In this document: positions 1-8,828 of the stretch, one piece after another
How the letters are laid out: every line of letters starts with the position of its first letter
Position numbering within the stretch: the stretch's first letter is position 1
Assembly (NCBI RefSeq): GCF_003264365.1
Contig: NZ_PYAK01000002.1
Location: forward strand, 62,001 to 126,000
From: Micromonospora noduli
Lineage (GTDB): Bacteria; Actinomycetota; Actinomycetes; Mycobacteriales; Micromonosporaceae
DNA: 64,000 nt
Reading direction: 5' to 3'
Notes under the pieces: model-generated
What the model saw: the letters and a program-made list of their open reading frames with translations, nothing else
Database searches by the model: none
Told to the model about the DNA's origin: nothing
Made by a program: the position numbers and the translations under genes

Positions 1-1649
1 AGGTACAGCTCCTCGCTGATCAGGGTGGACAGCTCCCGCGCGGCCGGCGAGTCGAACGGCAGCCGTAGCGCGAAGAAGACGTCCTGGAGGCCCATCAGCC
101 CGAGTCCGACCGGCCGCCACCGGGGGTTGCTCGCCGCCGCCTGCGCGGTCGGGTAGTAGTTGATGTCGATGACCCGGTCGAGGAAGGTCACCGCGGTCCG
201 CACCGTGGCGCGCAGCCGCTCCCAGTCGATGCCGCCGTCGGTGAGGTGGGCGGCGAGGTTCACCGAGCCGAGGTTGCACACGGCGGTCTCGGTGTCACTG
301 GACACCTCGACGATCTCGGTGCAGAGGTTCGACAGGTGCACCACGTTGCCCGGCTCGGCGGTCTGGTTGCAGAGTCGGTTGGCGGCGTCCTTGAAGGTCA
401 TCCATCCGTTGCCGGTCTGGGCGAGGGTCCGCATCATCTTCCCGTACAGCTCCCGTGCCGGGACCTGCCGCACGTAGCGACAGTGCGCCTCGGCCTCCCG
501 GTACGCGGCGTCGAACCGCTCCCCCCACAGGTCGGGCAGCTCGGGCACCTCGTGCGGGTCGAACAGCGACCACAGCTCGTCGGCCTCGACCCGGCGCATG
601 AACTCGTCCGGGATCCAGTTGGCCAGGTTGAGGTTGTGGGTGCGCCGGGCGTCCTCGCCGGTGTTGTCCCGCAGTTGCAGGAACTCCTCGATGTCCGGGT
701 GCCACGGCTCCAGATAGACGCAGGCCGCGCCCTTGCGCCGGCCACCCTGGTTCACCGCGGCGACGCTCGCGTCCAGCGTGCGCAGCCACGGCACGATCCC
801 GTTGGACTGCCCGTTCGTGCCCCGGATCAGCGCGCCTCGGGAGCGGACCCGGGAGTACGCGATGCCGATGCCACCGGCGAACTTGGACAGGTTGGCGACC
901 TGGGCGTACCGCTGGTAGATCGAGTCCAGCTCGTCGAGCGGGGAGTCGACCAGGTAGCAGGAGGACATCTGGGTGTGCCGGGTGCCGGAGTTGAACAAGG
1001 TCGGTGAGCTGGGCAGGTAGGCCAGGCTGGACATCAGCCGGTAGAAGTCGACCGCCTCGTCGGCCGTCCGGGACAGTCCGCAGGCCACCCGCAGCAGCCA
1101 GTACTGGGGGGTCTCCAGCACCAGTCGGCTGGTGGGGTGGCGCAGCAGGTAGCGGTCGTACACGGTGCGCAGGCCGAAGTACTCGAACCGGCGGTCGCCG
1201 TCCGGGTCGATGGCGTGGTCGAGGGTCGCGGCGTGCGCGGCGACGAACGCGGCGGTGTCGTCACCGATCAGGCCCTCGGCGTGGCCGACCCGGATCGCCG
1301 CGCTGAACGAGGTGATGCCCTGTCGACGCACCTCCTTGTCGACGTAACCGGCCAGCAGCCGCGCGGCGAGGCGCGAGTACTGCGGCTCCTCACCGATCAT
1401 CTCGGCCGCGGTCTGGATGGACAGCCGGTCCAGTTCGGCAGTGGTCGCGCCGTCGTAGAGGCCGCTGATGGTGCGGGTGGCCACCCGCATCGGGTCGACG
1501 TCGGTCAGGTCGTCGGCCCACCGTTCAACCGCTCGGACGATCTTGTTCACGTCCACGGGTTCGGTGCCGCCGTCGCGCTTGCGGACCTGCATCGGCGTCC
1601 GCCGCACTGTCGCGTCGCCGCTGGTCGGGACTACCTCGGTGACTGTCAC
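1..1649 (-). CDS. nrdA: Ribonucleoside-diphosphate reductase class Ia, large subunit (partial, C-terminus outside window)
   Basis: Reduces ribonucleoside diphosphates to deoxyribonucleotides with a small NrdB partner, presumably beyond the left edge. An N-terminal ATP-cone (about residues 20-105, starting VRKRDGG) provides allosteric control. The three active-site cysteines can be placed: C231 (SSCYL), C443 (NLCTEI) and C458 (AVCNLGS), matching E. coli C225, C439 and C462. I chose the GTG at 1649 because GAGGAG lies just upstream in the mRNA; about 549 codons are visible. The leader carries a cobalamin riboswitch, the arrangement described for the Streptomyces nrdABS operon, where B12 shuts off this enzyme in favour of the B12-dependent class II reductase. 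A class II nrdJ elsewhere in the genome is therefore inferred. Confidence 0.95.
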   Translation of the reverse strand, partial: MTVTEVVPTSGDATVRRTPMQVRKRDGGTEPVDVNKIVRAVERWADDLTDVDPMRVATRTISGLYDGATTAELDRLSIQTAAEMIGEEPQYSRLAARLLAGYVDKEVRRQGITSFSAAIRVGHAEGLIGDDTAAFVAAHAATLDHAIDPDGDRRFEYFGLRTVYDRYLLRHPTSRLVLETPQYWLLRVACGLSRTADEAVDFYRLMSSLAYLPSSPTLFNSGTRHTQMSSCYLVDSPLDELDSIYQRYAQVANLSKFAGGIGIAYSRVRSRGALIRGTNGQSNGIVPWLRTLDASVAAVNQGGRRKGAACVYLEPWHPDIEEFLQLRDNTGEDARRTHNLNLANWIPDEFMRRVEADELWSLFDPHEVPELPDLWGERFDAAYREAEAHCRYVRQVPARELYGKMMRTLAQTGNGWMTFKDAANRLCNQTAEPGNVVHLSNLCTEIVEVSSDTETAVCNLGSVNLAAHLTDGGIDWERLRATVRTAVTFLDRVIDINYYPTAQAAASNPRWRPVGLGLMGLQDVFFALRLPFDSPAARELSTLISEELY

Positions 1650-1712
1650 CACTCGCTCCTCGGAGTTCGAGACCTGGTGGCCCGGACGCGAGGAGACAGA
1701 CACCAACGGACG

Positions 1713-1731
1713 CCACGCCAGCCCGGCGTGG
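1713..1731 (-). terminator. Hairpin in nrdA leader, possible expression platform
   Basis: A 7-bp perfect stem (CCACGCC / GGCGTGG, 5-nt loop) lies between the riboswitch aptamer and the nrdA start. It could be the ligand-dependent terminator or an element pairing with the aptamer's 3' side. No U-tract is visible. Confidence 0.4.
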
Positions 1732-1794
1732 GTCAGGGGGCGTCAGCCGTCCCACGCGGCCTCGGACCGCCGCCCACCCGGGTACGGGTACGCG

Positions 1795-1991
1795 GCGCGC
1801 TGGCAGGTCTTCGGACTCGCGGGCACGACCGGTGTCGCCGGTCTCCTACTGGCCGTCGCTTCCCAGGCCGATTGGTGGCCCAGTGCTGTTGACGGCGGTC
1901 GTTCCCACTCACCGCTGCGGGACAGTCCCGGATTTCCACCGGGTTCCCTGTTGCCTCGACCACCCCGGATGAGCGGCCGAACCAGCTGCGC
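1795..1991 (-). ncRNA. Cobalamin riboswitch upstream of nrdA
   Basis: On the minus strand the conserved B12-aptamer blocks appear in order: GGGAACCCGGTGGAAATCCG, then GGACTGTCCCGC, and near the 3' end GAGTCCGAAGACCTGCC. The ends pair as P1 (GCGCAGCTGG at the 5' side with CCAGCGCGC at the 3' side, one bulged A), which sets the borders. The following gene is class Ia nrdA, as in Streptomyces nrdABS, so B12 is expected to repress. Confidence 0.93.
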
Positions 1992-1994
1992 TCG

Positions 1995-2041
1995 ACACCA
2001 TATATAGGGACGCAGCCGTTGTCACACCCCACATGTCGTTC
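1995..2041 (-). promoter_or_regulatory. nrdA promoter with two NrdR-like boxes
   Basis: ACACCATATATAGGGA (1995-2010) and ACCCCACATGTCGTTC (2026-2041) resemble the published NrdR box acaCwAtATaTwgtgt. They start exactly 31 bp apart, the usual tandem geometry on one helix face. The first covers the AT-rich TATATA (2001-2006) that is the only good -10 candidate; a weak -35 (GTGACA on the minus strand) lies at 2020-2025. Transcription from it would start right at the riboswitch's 5' end. The second box is a poor match. Confidence 0.5.
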
Positions 2042-2358
2042 TCGGGCGTGTCGGCACCGACTCGGTGACCACCGTCACCACCCCGGCCGGCCACGCCACG
2101 CCGACCGACGCCCGGCACCGGAGACGGGCTCTCCGGGCGGGTGTCGACAGTCGACAGAGATTTGACGTATCGAGGCCAGGGTGGCGCAGGCCGCACTCAT
2201 ACGCCACCGTCAATGCCCTGTGATGGGATGGAACATCCAATCTCCACGGACCGCCACTCCCGCCACCTTCACCCGTCAACCGGCACGATGGGCGGCAAGG
2301 CGGATCGGCACGGCGAGGCAAACATCATATGTCTGTGGGCCTGCGATGATCGACATCG

Positions 2359-2406
2359 TTGACGCGCCGGAGCGGCCCTCCGTATACTCCCAGTGATCAT
2401 CTGATC
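2359..2406 (+). promoter_or_regulatory. Strong sigma70-like promoter and operator of fucD
   Basis: TTGACG (2359-2364) and TATACT (2383-2388) are separated by 18 bp. Immediately downstream, where transcription should start, is the palindrome GATCATCTGATC (2395-2406, GATCA/TGATC around TC). A repressor there would block initiation. The FadR-type GntR gene in the same transcript is the obvious candidate for autoregulation. Confidence 0.65.
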
Positions 2407-2431
2407 TTTAGCCTAGCCGGGCGAGGAGCGC

Positions 2432-3829
2432 ATGCCGCAGATCACCGCCGTCACCGTCGAAGACGTCCGCTTCCCCACCTCCCTGACCGCTGACGGGTCA
2501 GACGCCATGAACAAGGACGGCGACTACTCGGCGGCCTACGTCGTCCTGCACACCGACGGCGTCGACGGCGTGGGCGCGCCACTCGCGGGGCACGGCCTGA
2601 CCTTCACCATCGGTCGAGGCAACGACATCGTCGCGGCGGCGGCAGTCCACCAGGCACAGCTTCTGGTGGGCCTGGACGTGGCGACGATGGCAGCGGACAT
2701 GGGCGCGGTCTACCGCCTCCTCACCTCCGACTCGCAACTGCGCTGGCTCGGCCCCGAGAAGGGCGTCGTCCACCTGTCCCTGGCCGCCGTGCTGAACGCA
2801 TCGTGGGACCTGGTCGCCCGGCTCGCCGACAAGCCGCTGTGGCGGCTGCTCGTCGACATGTCCCCCGAGCAACTCGTCGACATCGCGGACCTGCGCTACC
2901 TCTCCGACGCGCTGACCCGTGACGAGGCACTGGCCATCCTGCGGGCCAAGGAGGGCACGAAGGCCGCCCGCCTCGCCGAGCTCGACCGGACCGGCTACCC
3001 CGCCTACACCACATCCGCGGGTTGGCTCGGCTACGGCGACGACAAGCTGCGCCGGCTCTGTCAGGAAGCGGTGGACACCGGCTACGGCTACGTCAAGCTC
3101 AAGGTGGGCGCCAACCTCGACGACGACATCCGCCGATGCGCGATCGCGCGGGAGATCCTCGGGCCGGACCGCAACCTGATGATCGACGCCAACCAGGTGT
3201 GGGACGTCGGTCAGGCCATCGAGTGGGTCACCGCCCTCGCCCAGTTCACGCCACTGTGGATCGAGGAGCCGACCAGCCCCGACGACATCCTGGGCCACGC
3301 GGCCGTCCGCCGCGCCGTCGCGCCGATCGGCGTCGCCACCGGCGAACACTGCCACAACCGGGTGATGTTCAAGCAGCTGTTCCAGGCCAAGGCCATCGAC
3401 TTCTGCCAGCTCGACACCGGCAGGTTGGCCAGCATCAACGAGATCGTCGCCGTGCTGCTGCTCGCCGCGAAGTTCGACGTCCCGGTGTGCCCGCACGCCG
3501 GCGGTGTCGGGCTGTGCGAGATGGTCCAACACGTGTCGGTGCTCGACTACGTCGCGATCTCGGGGGACCTCACCAACCGGGTCACCGAGTTCGTCGACCA
3601 CCTGCACGAGCACTTCACCGATCCCTGCATCATCCGGGACACCGGTTCCGGCAGCGGATACGTCCTGCCCAGCCAGCCCGGCTACTCCACCCGGATGCGT
3701 CAGGAGTCGGTGGCGCTCTACCGGTTTCCCGACGGCCACTACTGGGCGGCGACAGACCCGACTACCGTGTCATCTCCGGAGGCGGCGTACGTGATCGCGG
3801 GTGGGAAGGCCACCCCCGCCGGCCGCTAG
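2432..3829 (+). CDS. fucD: L-fuconate dehydratase (enolase superfamily)
   Basis: Dehydrates L-fuconate to 2-keto-3-deoxy-L-fuconate, the third step of the non-phosphorylating L-fucose pathway. The 465 residues have the capping domain plus TIM barrel of the mandelate racemase group: KLKVG with the catalytic lysines near residue 225, metal ligands in [19 protein letters not shown] and ATGEHCHN, and the late His in CPHAGGVG. The N-terminus ([20 protein letters not shown]) is characteristic of fuconate dehydratases. The ATG follows GAGGAG. Eleven bases separate it from the regulator downstream. The transporter, fuconolactonase and aldo/keto reductase nearby support the substrate. Confidence 0.93.
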   Translation: MPQITAVTVEDVRFPTSLTADGSDAMNKDGDYSAAYVVLHTDGVDGVGAPLAGHGLTFTIGRGNDIVAAAAVHQAQLLVGLDVATMAADMGAVYRLLTSDSQLRWLGPEKGVVHLSLAAVLNASWDLVARLADKPLWRLLVDMSPEQLVDIADLRYLSDALTRDEALAILRAKEGTKAARLAELDRTGYPAYTTSAGWLGYGDDKLRRLCQEAVDTGYGYVKLKVGANLDDDIRRCAIAREILGPDRNLMIDANQVWDVGQAIEWVTALAQFTPLWIEEPTSPDDILGHAAVRRAVAPIGVATGEHCHNRVMFKQLFQAKAIDFCQLDTGRLASINEIVAVLLLAAKFDVPVCPHAGGVGLCEMVQHVSVLDYVAISGDLTNRVTEFVDHLHEHFTDPCIIRDTGSGSGYVLPSQPGYSTRMRQESVALYRFPDGHYWAATDPTTVSSPEAAYVIAGGKATPAGR

Positions 3830-3840
3830 GGGGGTCGGTC

Positions 3841-4563
3841 ATGTCTCGCACTGACGAAGTGGTCAACGGCATCAAGCGGATGATCCTCGAAGGGCAGTTC
3901 AGGCCCGGGGACCGGTTGCCCATCGAGAAGGACCTCGCCGAGCAGCTCGGTGTCTCGCGGGGGTCCCTGCGCGAGGGGATGTCAGCCCTGTCGATCCTCG
4001 GCATCGTCAACATCCGCCAGGGCGACGGCACCTACGTCACCAACCTCGACGCGCCACAACTGCTGGCCCCGATGGGTTTCGTGGTGGACTTCCAGGGCCA
4101 GGGCGACCCCCGCCACATCCACACCGTTCGCCGTCTGCTGGAGTGCGAGGCCGCCTGCCTGGCGGCGACCAGGATCACCGACGAGGCCCTGACCCAGGCG
4201 GGTGACCTGCTCGACGAGGCGGCCCGGTTGATCGGCCAGTCACCGCCGGACCACGAGCGGATCATGGAGATCGACATCGCCTTCCACCGGATCATCGCGG
4301 TGCACGCCGAGAATCCGGTGCTGGTCGGCCTGATCGAAGCCTTCGCCGGGCGCACCATCCGTGGCCGGCTCTGGCGGAGTCTGCACGAGGAGGGCGCGGA
4401 CCTGCGGACCCATGACGAACACGTGGCGATCCTGAAGGCCCTCGTGGCGCGCGACCCGGAGCGGGCGCGCACCCGGATGGCCAACCACCTGATCGGCGTG
4501 GAGGAGTCGTTGCAGGGGTTACCCGACGACGCTGACGCCAGCATCGAGACGGCCCGGTCGTGA
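3841..4563 (+). CDS. GntR-family (FadR subfamily) transcriptional regulator
   Basis: A 240-residue repressor. The N-terminal winged helix (about residues 5-70; VVNGIKRMILEGQFRPGDRL, then LGVSRGSLREGMSAL) and the all-helical FCD effector domain (about 90-225, with the metal-binding pattern EIDIAFHRII and DEHVAIL) identify the FadR subfamily, which commonly senses sugar acids. It is co-transcribed with fucD, so a fuconate-type acid is the likely inducer and the palindrome at 2395-2406 its likely site. The start is the ATG after GGGGGTCGGTC; upstream in-frame codons belong to reading through fucD. Confidence 0.9.
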   Translation: MSRTDEVVNGIKRMILEGQFRPGDRLPIEKDLAEQLGVSRGSLREGMSALSILGIVNIRQGDGTYVTNLDAPQLLAPMGFVVDFQGQGDPRHIHTVRRLLECEAACLAATRITDEALTQAGDLLDEAARLIGQSPPDHERIMEIDIAFHRIIAVHAENPVLVGLIEAFAGRTIRGRLWRSLHEEGADLRTHDEHVAILKALVARDPERARTRMANHLIGVEESLQGLPDDADASIETARS

Positions 4564-4573
4564 CGGCCGATCC

Positions 4574-5593
4574 TCACGGCTGCACGTCGAGCAGCCCCTC
4601 GTCGTACAACGCCGTCCAGAGCTGATCCGGGACGTCGACAGCAGATCGACGCAGGGTTTCGGTCACCTGGGCCTCGTCACGCATGCCGACCACCGTCGAG
4701 ACCACGGCCGGGTGACGACGGACGAACGCCAACGCCGCCTGGGGCAGCGTGACGCCGTACATCTGACAGACCCGCGCTATCCGGCGGGCCTGATCGATCA
4801 CCTCTGCCGGCGCCTGCTGGTAGTCGTAGACGGCGTCGGTCGGCGGCATGTCCCGGGCCAGCAGCCCGGAGTTGTAGACGCCGGCGACCACCACGCCGAC
4901 GTGGCGGGCCTGCGCGAGGGGCAGCAGGTCGGTCAGGGCGCCCTGCTCCAGCAGGGTGTACCGGCCGGCGCACATCACCACGTCCACGTCGGTCTCCGCC
5001 ACGAAGCGGGCCAGCATCGCGGACTGGTTCATCCCGGCCCCGACGGCACCGATCACGCCCTGTTCCCGCAGCTCCACCAATGCCGGGATCGCCTCGCGCG
5101 TGGCCTGCTCCCAGTGCTCGTCCGGGTCATGCAGATACACCACGTCGATCCGGTCCAGGCTGGTGCGCCGAAGGCTGGCCTCCAGGGAACGGTGTACGCC
5201 GTCGCGGCTGAAGTCCCAGACCCGGCGATGGTCGGCGGGAACGTCGAACCCCTCCGGATCACGCCGGTGCGCCGTCTCCGGTGACGGCACGAGCAGCCGG
5301 CCGACCTTCGTTGAGACCACGTACCCGCCGCGCGGGCGGGAGCGCAGGGCCGCGCCCAGGCGCCGTTCGGACAGGCCCAGCCCGTAGTGCGGTGCCGTGT
5401 CGAAGTATCGGACGCCGCCTGCCCACGCGGTGTCCACCGCGGCGGCGAACTGCTCGTCCGACGTCGCGCGGTAGAGATTGCCGCCCTGGGAGGCGCCGAA
5501 GCCCAGTGGACTCAGCCGCAGCGGCGAACCGACGCCGCTGCGGGTCGTCGGACGGGCGGGATCGCGCGCGCCCCGCTGGACGACAGCCGTCAC
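4574..5593 (-). CDS. Aldo/keto reductase, probable L-fucose dehydrogenase
   Basis: A 339-residue NAD(P)-dependent TIM-barrel oxidoreductase. The family tetrad is visible: Asp and Tyr in YFDTAPHYGLGLSE, Lys in VVSTKVGRLL, His in VVYLHDPDEH. The resemblance to D-threo-aldose/L-fucose dehydrogenases and its position as last gene of the sugar-transport operon suggest oxidation of L-fucose to L-fucono-lactone, feeding the fuconolactonase and FucD. The GTG start at 5593 overlaps the ATPase stop (GTGA), so translation is probably coupled. Its stop lies 10 bp from the convergent regulator's stop. A broader aldose dehydrogenase is possible. Confidence 0.85.
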   Translation of the reverse strand: MTAVVQRGARDPARPTTRSGVGSPLRLSPLGFGASQGGNLYRATSDEQFAAAVDTAWAGGVRYFDTAPHYGLGLSERRLGAALRSRPRGGYVVSTKVGRLLVPSPETAHRRDPEGFDVPADHRRVWDFSRDGVHRSLEASLRRTSLDRIDVVYLHDPDEHWEQATREAIPALVELREQGVIGAVGAGMNQSAMLARFVAETDVDVVMCAGRYTLLEQGALTDLLPLAQARHVGVVVAGVYNSGLLARDMPPTDAVYDYQQAPAEVIDQARRIARVCQMYGVTLPQAALAFVRRHPAVVSTVVGMRDEAQVTETLRRSAVDVPDQLWTALYDEGLLDVQP

Positions 5594-6411
5594 CGCTCGT
5601 CCCGATCCACGTTGGTGCTGCCGGTCATCGCCGCGACCAGATCGTCGGTGGTGACCTCGTCGGCGCGGAGTTGGGCGGCGCGCCGACCGAGGCGCAAGAC
5701 CTCGACCCGGTCGGCGATCTCGAGCACCTGCGGCATGTTGTGGCTCACCAGCACCACCGACATGCCGGCGTCACGGGCACGCCGAACGACGTCGAGCACC
5801 CGCCCGGTCTGGACCACACCCAGGGCCGCGGTGGGCTCGTCGAGGATGACCACGTTGGTTGCCCAGATGATGGCGCGGGCCACCGCCACGCACTGCCGCT
5901 GCCCACCGGAGAGCATCGCGATCGGGGTGGTGACCCGGGGGATCCGTACGCCGAGTTCGTCGAGGGCGGCGGCGGCGCCGTGGCGCATGGCGCGCTTGTC
6001 CAGCAGCCCGAGCCGGCCGAGTGGTCCGGAGCGGAGGATCTCCCGGCCGAGATACAGGTTGGCGGCCACGCTGAGGTCGTCGGCGACGGCGAGGTCCTGG
6101 TAGACCGTCTCCACTCCCGCCCGTCGGGCATCGACCGGAGTGGAGAACTGGACCGGGCGGCCGCCGACCCGGATCTCGCCCTCGTCGGGTGGGTGCACAC
6201 CGGACAGGGTCTTGATCAGGGTGCTCTTGCCGGCGCCGTTGTCACCGATCAGCGCGACGACCTCACCTCGACGGACCGTGAAGTCGGCGCCACGCAACGC
6301 CTCCACATGCCCGAATCGCTTGACGATGCCGCGGGCTTCGAGGACCGGCGGTTCCGCGTCGGTGGGTTGCTGATGGCTGTCCGCGGTGGCAGTGGGGATC
6401 GCGCCCATCAC
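5590..6411 (-). CDS. Sugar ABC transporter ATP-binding protein (single domain)
   Basis: ATPase of a CUT2/ribose-type importer. Walker A GDNGAGKS near residue 58, signature LSGGQRQ, Walker B VVILDEPTAAL and the switch His in VSHNM are present. At 273 residues it has one nucleotide-binding domain, whereas RbsA-type proteins carry two in tandem; single-domain versions such as FrcA are known. The start overlaps the binding-protein stop and the end overlaps the aldo/keto reductase start, so it sits inside a tight operon with permease, binding protein and dehydrogenase. Confidence 0.92.
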   Translation of the reverse strand: MMGAIPTATADSHQQPTDAEPPVLEARGIVKRFGHVEALRGADFTVRRGEVVALIGDNGAGKSTLIKTLSGVHPPDEGEIRVGGRPVQFSTPVDARRAGVETVYQDLAVADDLSVAANLYLGREILRSGPLGRLGLLDKRAMRHGAAAALDELGVRIPRVTTPIAMLSGGQRQCVAVARAIIWATNVVILDEPTAALGVVQTGRVLDVVRRARDAGMSVVLVSHNMPQVLEIADRVEVLRLGRRAAQLRADEVTTDDLVAAMTGSTNVDRDER

Positions 6412-7460
6412 TGCACCGGCGGGCGGGCGCAGCTGGGCTCGAGCACCGCCTTGATCTCCGCCGAGTCGATGTTCTCCTTGGTGACGAACGTGACGCCGGT
6501 GTCGGCCGACGCCAGCGGCGCCTTGTCCCGAAGGTGCTTGACCATCTTGTCGACGCCGAAGTAGCCCATCTTGAACGGGTTCTGCACGACCAGCGCGGAG
6601 ATCTGGCCGTTGCGCACCCCGGCGATCTCGTCCGGGGCCGCGTCCCAGCCGATGATGACCACCTTGCCGGACTTGCCGGCGGCCTGGATGGCCTGGGCGG
6701 CACCGAGCACGCTCGGCTCGTTGGCCGCGAAGACGCCGGCGAGCTTGGGGTTGGCGGTGAGGATGTTCTCGGTGACCCGTCGGGCCTCGTTGACGTCACT
6801 GCGGCTCGGCTGCTGGCCGACCAGCTTCAGGTTGGGGTACTGGGCGAGACCGGCCTTGAAGCCGTCGACCCGCTCGGTGTTGGTCTGCGATCCGGGCTGG
6901 AACTCGACGAGCGCCACCTCGTGGTTGCCGGGGCCGAGTTCGGTGGCGAGCAGCTTCGCCGCCTCGGTCGCCGACGCGCGGTTGTCGGTGGCGAAGAGGG
7001 GCACGTTCGACGGCTGCGGGCTGGTGCCGGAGTCGATCATGGCGACCGGGATGTTGGCGCTGAGTGCCTTGTCGGTCGCCGGTGCCAGCGCGCTGGAGTC
7101 GGTCGCCGCGTAGACGATGCCGTCGACCTTCTTGGTGACGAAGTTCTGGATCAGGTTGACCTGGCCCTCGACGTCGGTCTCGGTGGTCACCCCGTCCCAC
7201 TGGACGGTGACGTCCCCGGCGCGCTGCGCGGCGCACTCGGCGCCCGCCTTGACCGTGTTCCAGTAGTCGGCCCCGACCGCCTTGGGTACGACGGCGAGCT
7301 TCAACGGGCCGCTCGCGTCCTTGGTCGCGCCGTCGCCGCCGTCACGGACCTCGACCCCGCCGCAGGCGCTGAGCAGGGCGGTCGCCGCGGCTGCGGCCAG
7401 GATCGCCTGCGTGCGCAGGAGTCGTCCTCGCGTCCGCCGGCTGGTGGTGGTGTGTGCCAT
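6408..7460 (-). CDS. Sugar ABC transporter substrate-binding lipoprotein
   Basis: A 350-residue periplasmic-binding-protein-like lipoprotein (LacI/ribose-binding fold). The signal peptide ends in the lipobox LLSAC, placing the protein on the outer face of the membrane. Typical core motifs are DGIVYAATDSSALAP and PVAMIDSG. I start at the ATG at 7460, preceded by GAGGAAGG at good spacing, rather than 13 codons upstream. The fucose-degradation genes around it suggest L-fucose or a fucoside as ligand. Confidence 0.9.
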   Translation of the reverse strand: MAHTTTSRRTRGRLLRTQAILAAAAATALLSACGGVEVRDGGDGATKDASGPLKLAVVPKAVGADYWNTVKAGAECAAQRAGDVTVQWDGVTTETDVEGQVNLIQNFVTKKVDGIVYAATDSSALAPATDKALSANIPVAMIDSGTSPQPSNVPLFATDNRASATEAAKLLATELGPGNHEVALVEFQPGSQTNTERVDGFKAGLAQYPNLKLVGQQPSRSDVNEARRVTENILTANPKLAGVFAANEPSVLGAAQAIQAAGKSGKVVIIGWDAAPDEIAGVRNGQISALVVQNPFKMGYFGVDKMVKHLRDKAPLASADTGVTFVTKENIDSAEIKAVLEPSCARPPVQ

Positions 7461-7500
7461 GGTGTGTGTCCTTCCTCGTTCGGACTCTCGGAATGGCATG

Positions 7501-8508
7501 TCAACCCCGTGATTCCAGCCGCCGGCGGCGGTACTGGTCGAAGTAGACGGCGGCCCAGATGATCACGCCGACGATCACCTGCTGGTAGTGGATGCTGATG
7601 TCGAGCAGGACGGCGCCGTTGCGGACCAGGGCGATGAGGAACGCGCCGATGATGGTCCCGACGATCCGGCCCTGCCCGCCGAACAGGCTGGCTCCGCCGA
7701 TGACGGCGGCGGCGATGACGTCGAGTTCCAGCGAGATCCCGTAGTTGGGCTGGCCGGAGTTGACCCGGGACGCGGCGATCATGCCGCCCAGCCCGACCAG
7801 CACGCCGGCCAGCACGTACACCCCGGTCAGGTGCCGCCCGACCCGGATGCCGGAGCGGCGGGCCGCCTCCAGATTGGAGCCCATCGCGTAGGTGTACTGA
7901 CCGAAGCGGGTCTGGGAGAGCAGGAAGGCGACCCCGACGGCGACCAGGACGGTGATCACCACGGCGAACGGAATGCCGAGGATCTGCCCGTTGCCGAGCA
8001 GTTGGAAGGACCGGGGAAGGCCGTAGACGCCGACCGCTCCGGTGATGATGAAGACCAGGCCCCGACCCACGGACATCGTCCCCAGCGTCGCGATGAACGG
8101 CGGAATCCGGGCAACCGTCACCAGCAGGCCGTTCAACAGCCCGGCCAGTGCGCCGACGCCGATCGCGACCGCCGTCGCCGCCCAGAGCGAGAAGCCGAGG
8201 TCGCGCACGACCATCGCGCCCAACACGCCGGCGAGCGCGGCGACGGACCCCACGGACAGGTCGATGCCCTTCGTGATGATGACCATCGTCTGGGCCGTGG
8301 CGATGATGGCGATCACCGCCGTCTGGGCGCCGATGTTGAAGAGGTTGTCCGCTGTGAGGAAGTAGGGACTCGCGAAGGTCAAGGCGATGAACAGGACGAC
8401 CAGCGCGGTCGCGGCGGTGAACTCGGAGACGGCGTGGGAGATCCGTTCCCGGAACCAGTCGCTGAGTTCGCCGCGCTGCGTGCCGGCGGTTGCCTCGGCG
8501 CTACTCAT
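7501..8508 (-). CDS. Sugar ABC transporter permease (RbsC/CUT2 type)
   Basis: A polytopic membrane protein of 335 residues, close to the usual length of RbsC-family permeases. The family fingerprint is clear: GIDLSVGSVAALAGVLGA, then NGLLVTVARIPPFIATLGTM and GGASLFGGQGRI. It is the first gene of the minus-strand transport operon (permease, binding protein, ATPase, dehydrogenase). I chose the ATG at 8508 over an in-frame TTG at 8529, because GGGGAGG lies between them. Confidence 0.92.
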   Translation of the reverse strand: MSSAEATAGTQRGELSDWFRERISHAVSEFTAATALVVLFIALTFASPYFLTADNLFNIGAQTAVIAIIATAQTMVIITKGIDLSVGSVAALAGVLGAMVVRDLGFSLWAATAVAIGVGALAGLLNGLLVTVARIPPFIATLGTMSVGRGLVFIITGAVGVYGLPRSFQLLGNGQILGIPFAVVITVLVAVGVAFLLSQTRFGQYTYAMGSNLEAARRSGIRVGRHLTGVYVLAGVLVGLGGMIAASRVNSGQPNYGISLELDVIAAAVIGGASLFGGQGRIVGTIIGAFLIALVRNGAVLLDISIHYQQVIVGVIIWAAVYFDQYRRRRLESRG

Positions 8509-8828
8509 CGTCGGACCTGACCTCCCCAAGCGCGGCGCCGGCGTCCGACGGGGACCCGCCGACGAGCCGAACGCCTGTGAGCGACCGACCCCGCTCGGAC
8601 GGTGGTGCGGCTAGATGGCCACACATCCCTTGGAGATAGGTCGGATGTTTCCCACGATCAGGCGTTACCTTGCCACGCATTCACGTATGTTGCCAAGGTC
8701 TTGCGAGCATGTTTTGCCATCGTTACTTGCACCGCCGAAGGCATACGTCCGACCACATCGACATCGCTGCCGCCGCCAGCGTGTTATCGATAACATGCTA
8801 TGTCCCCAGTTGGGAAGGCGCTGCCGTC
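8509..8828. promoter_or_regulatory. Intergenic region with LacI-type operator ahead of the sugar transporter
   Basis: 320 bp between the fuconolactonase stop and the permease start. It contains the perfect 14-bp palindrome TGTTATCGATAACA (8782-8795) with the central CpG typical of LacI-family operators. A near copy lies upstream of the fuconolactonase gene (9812-9825), which ties both minus-strand units to one regulator. No further gene is visible. Confidence 0.6.
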
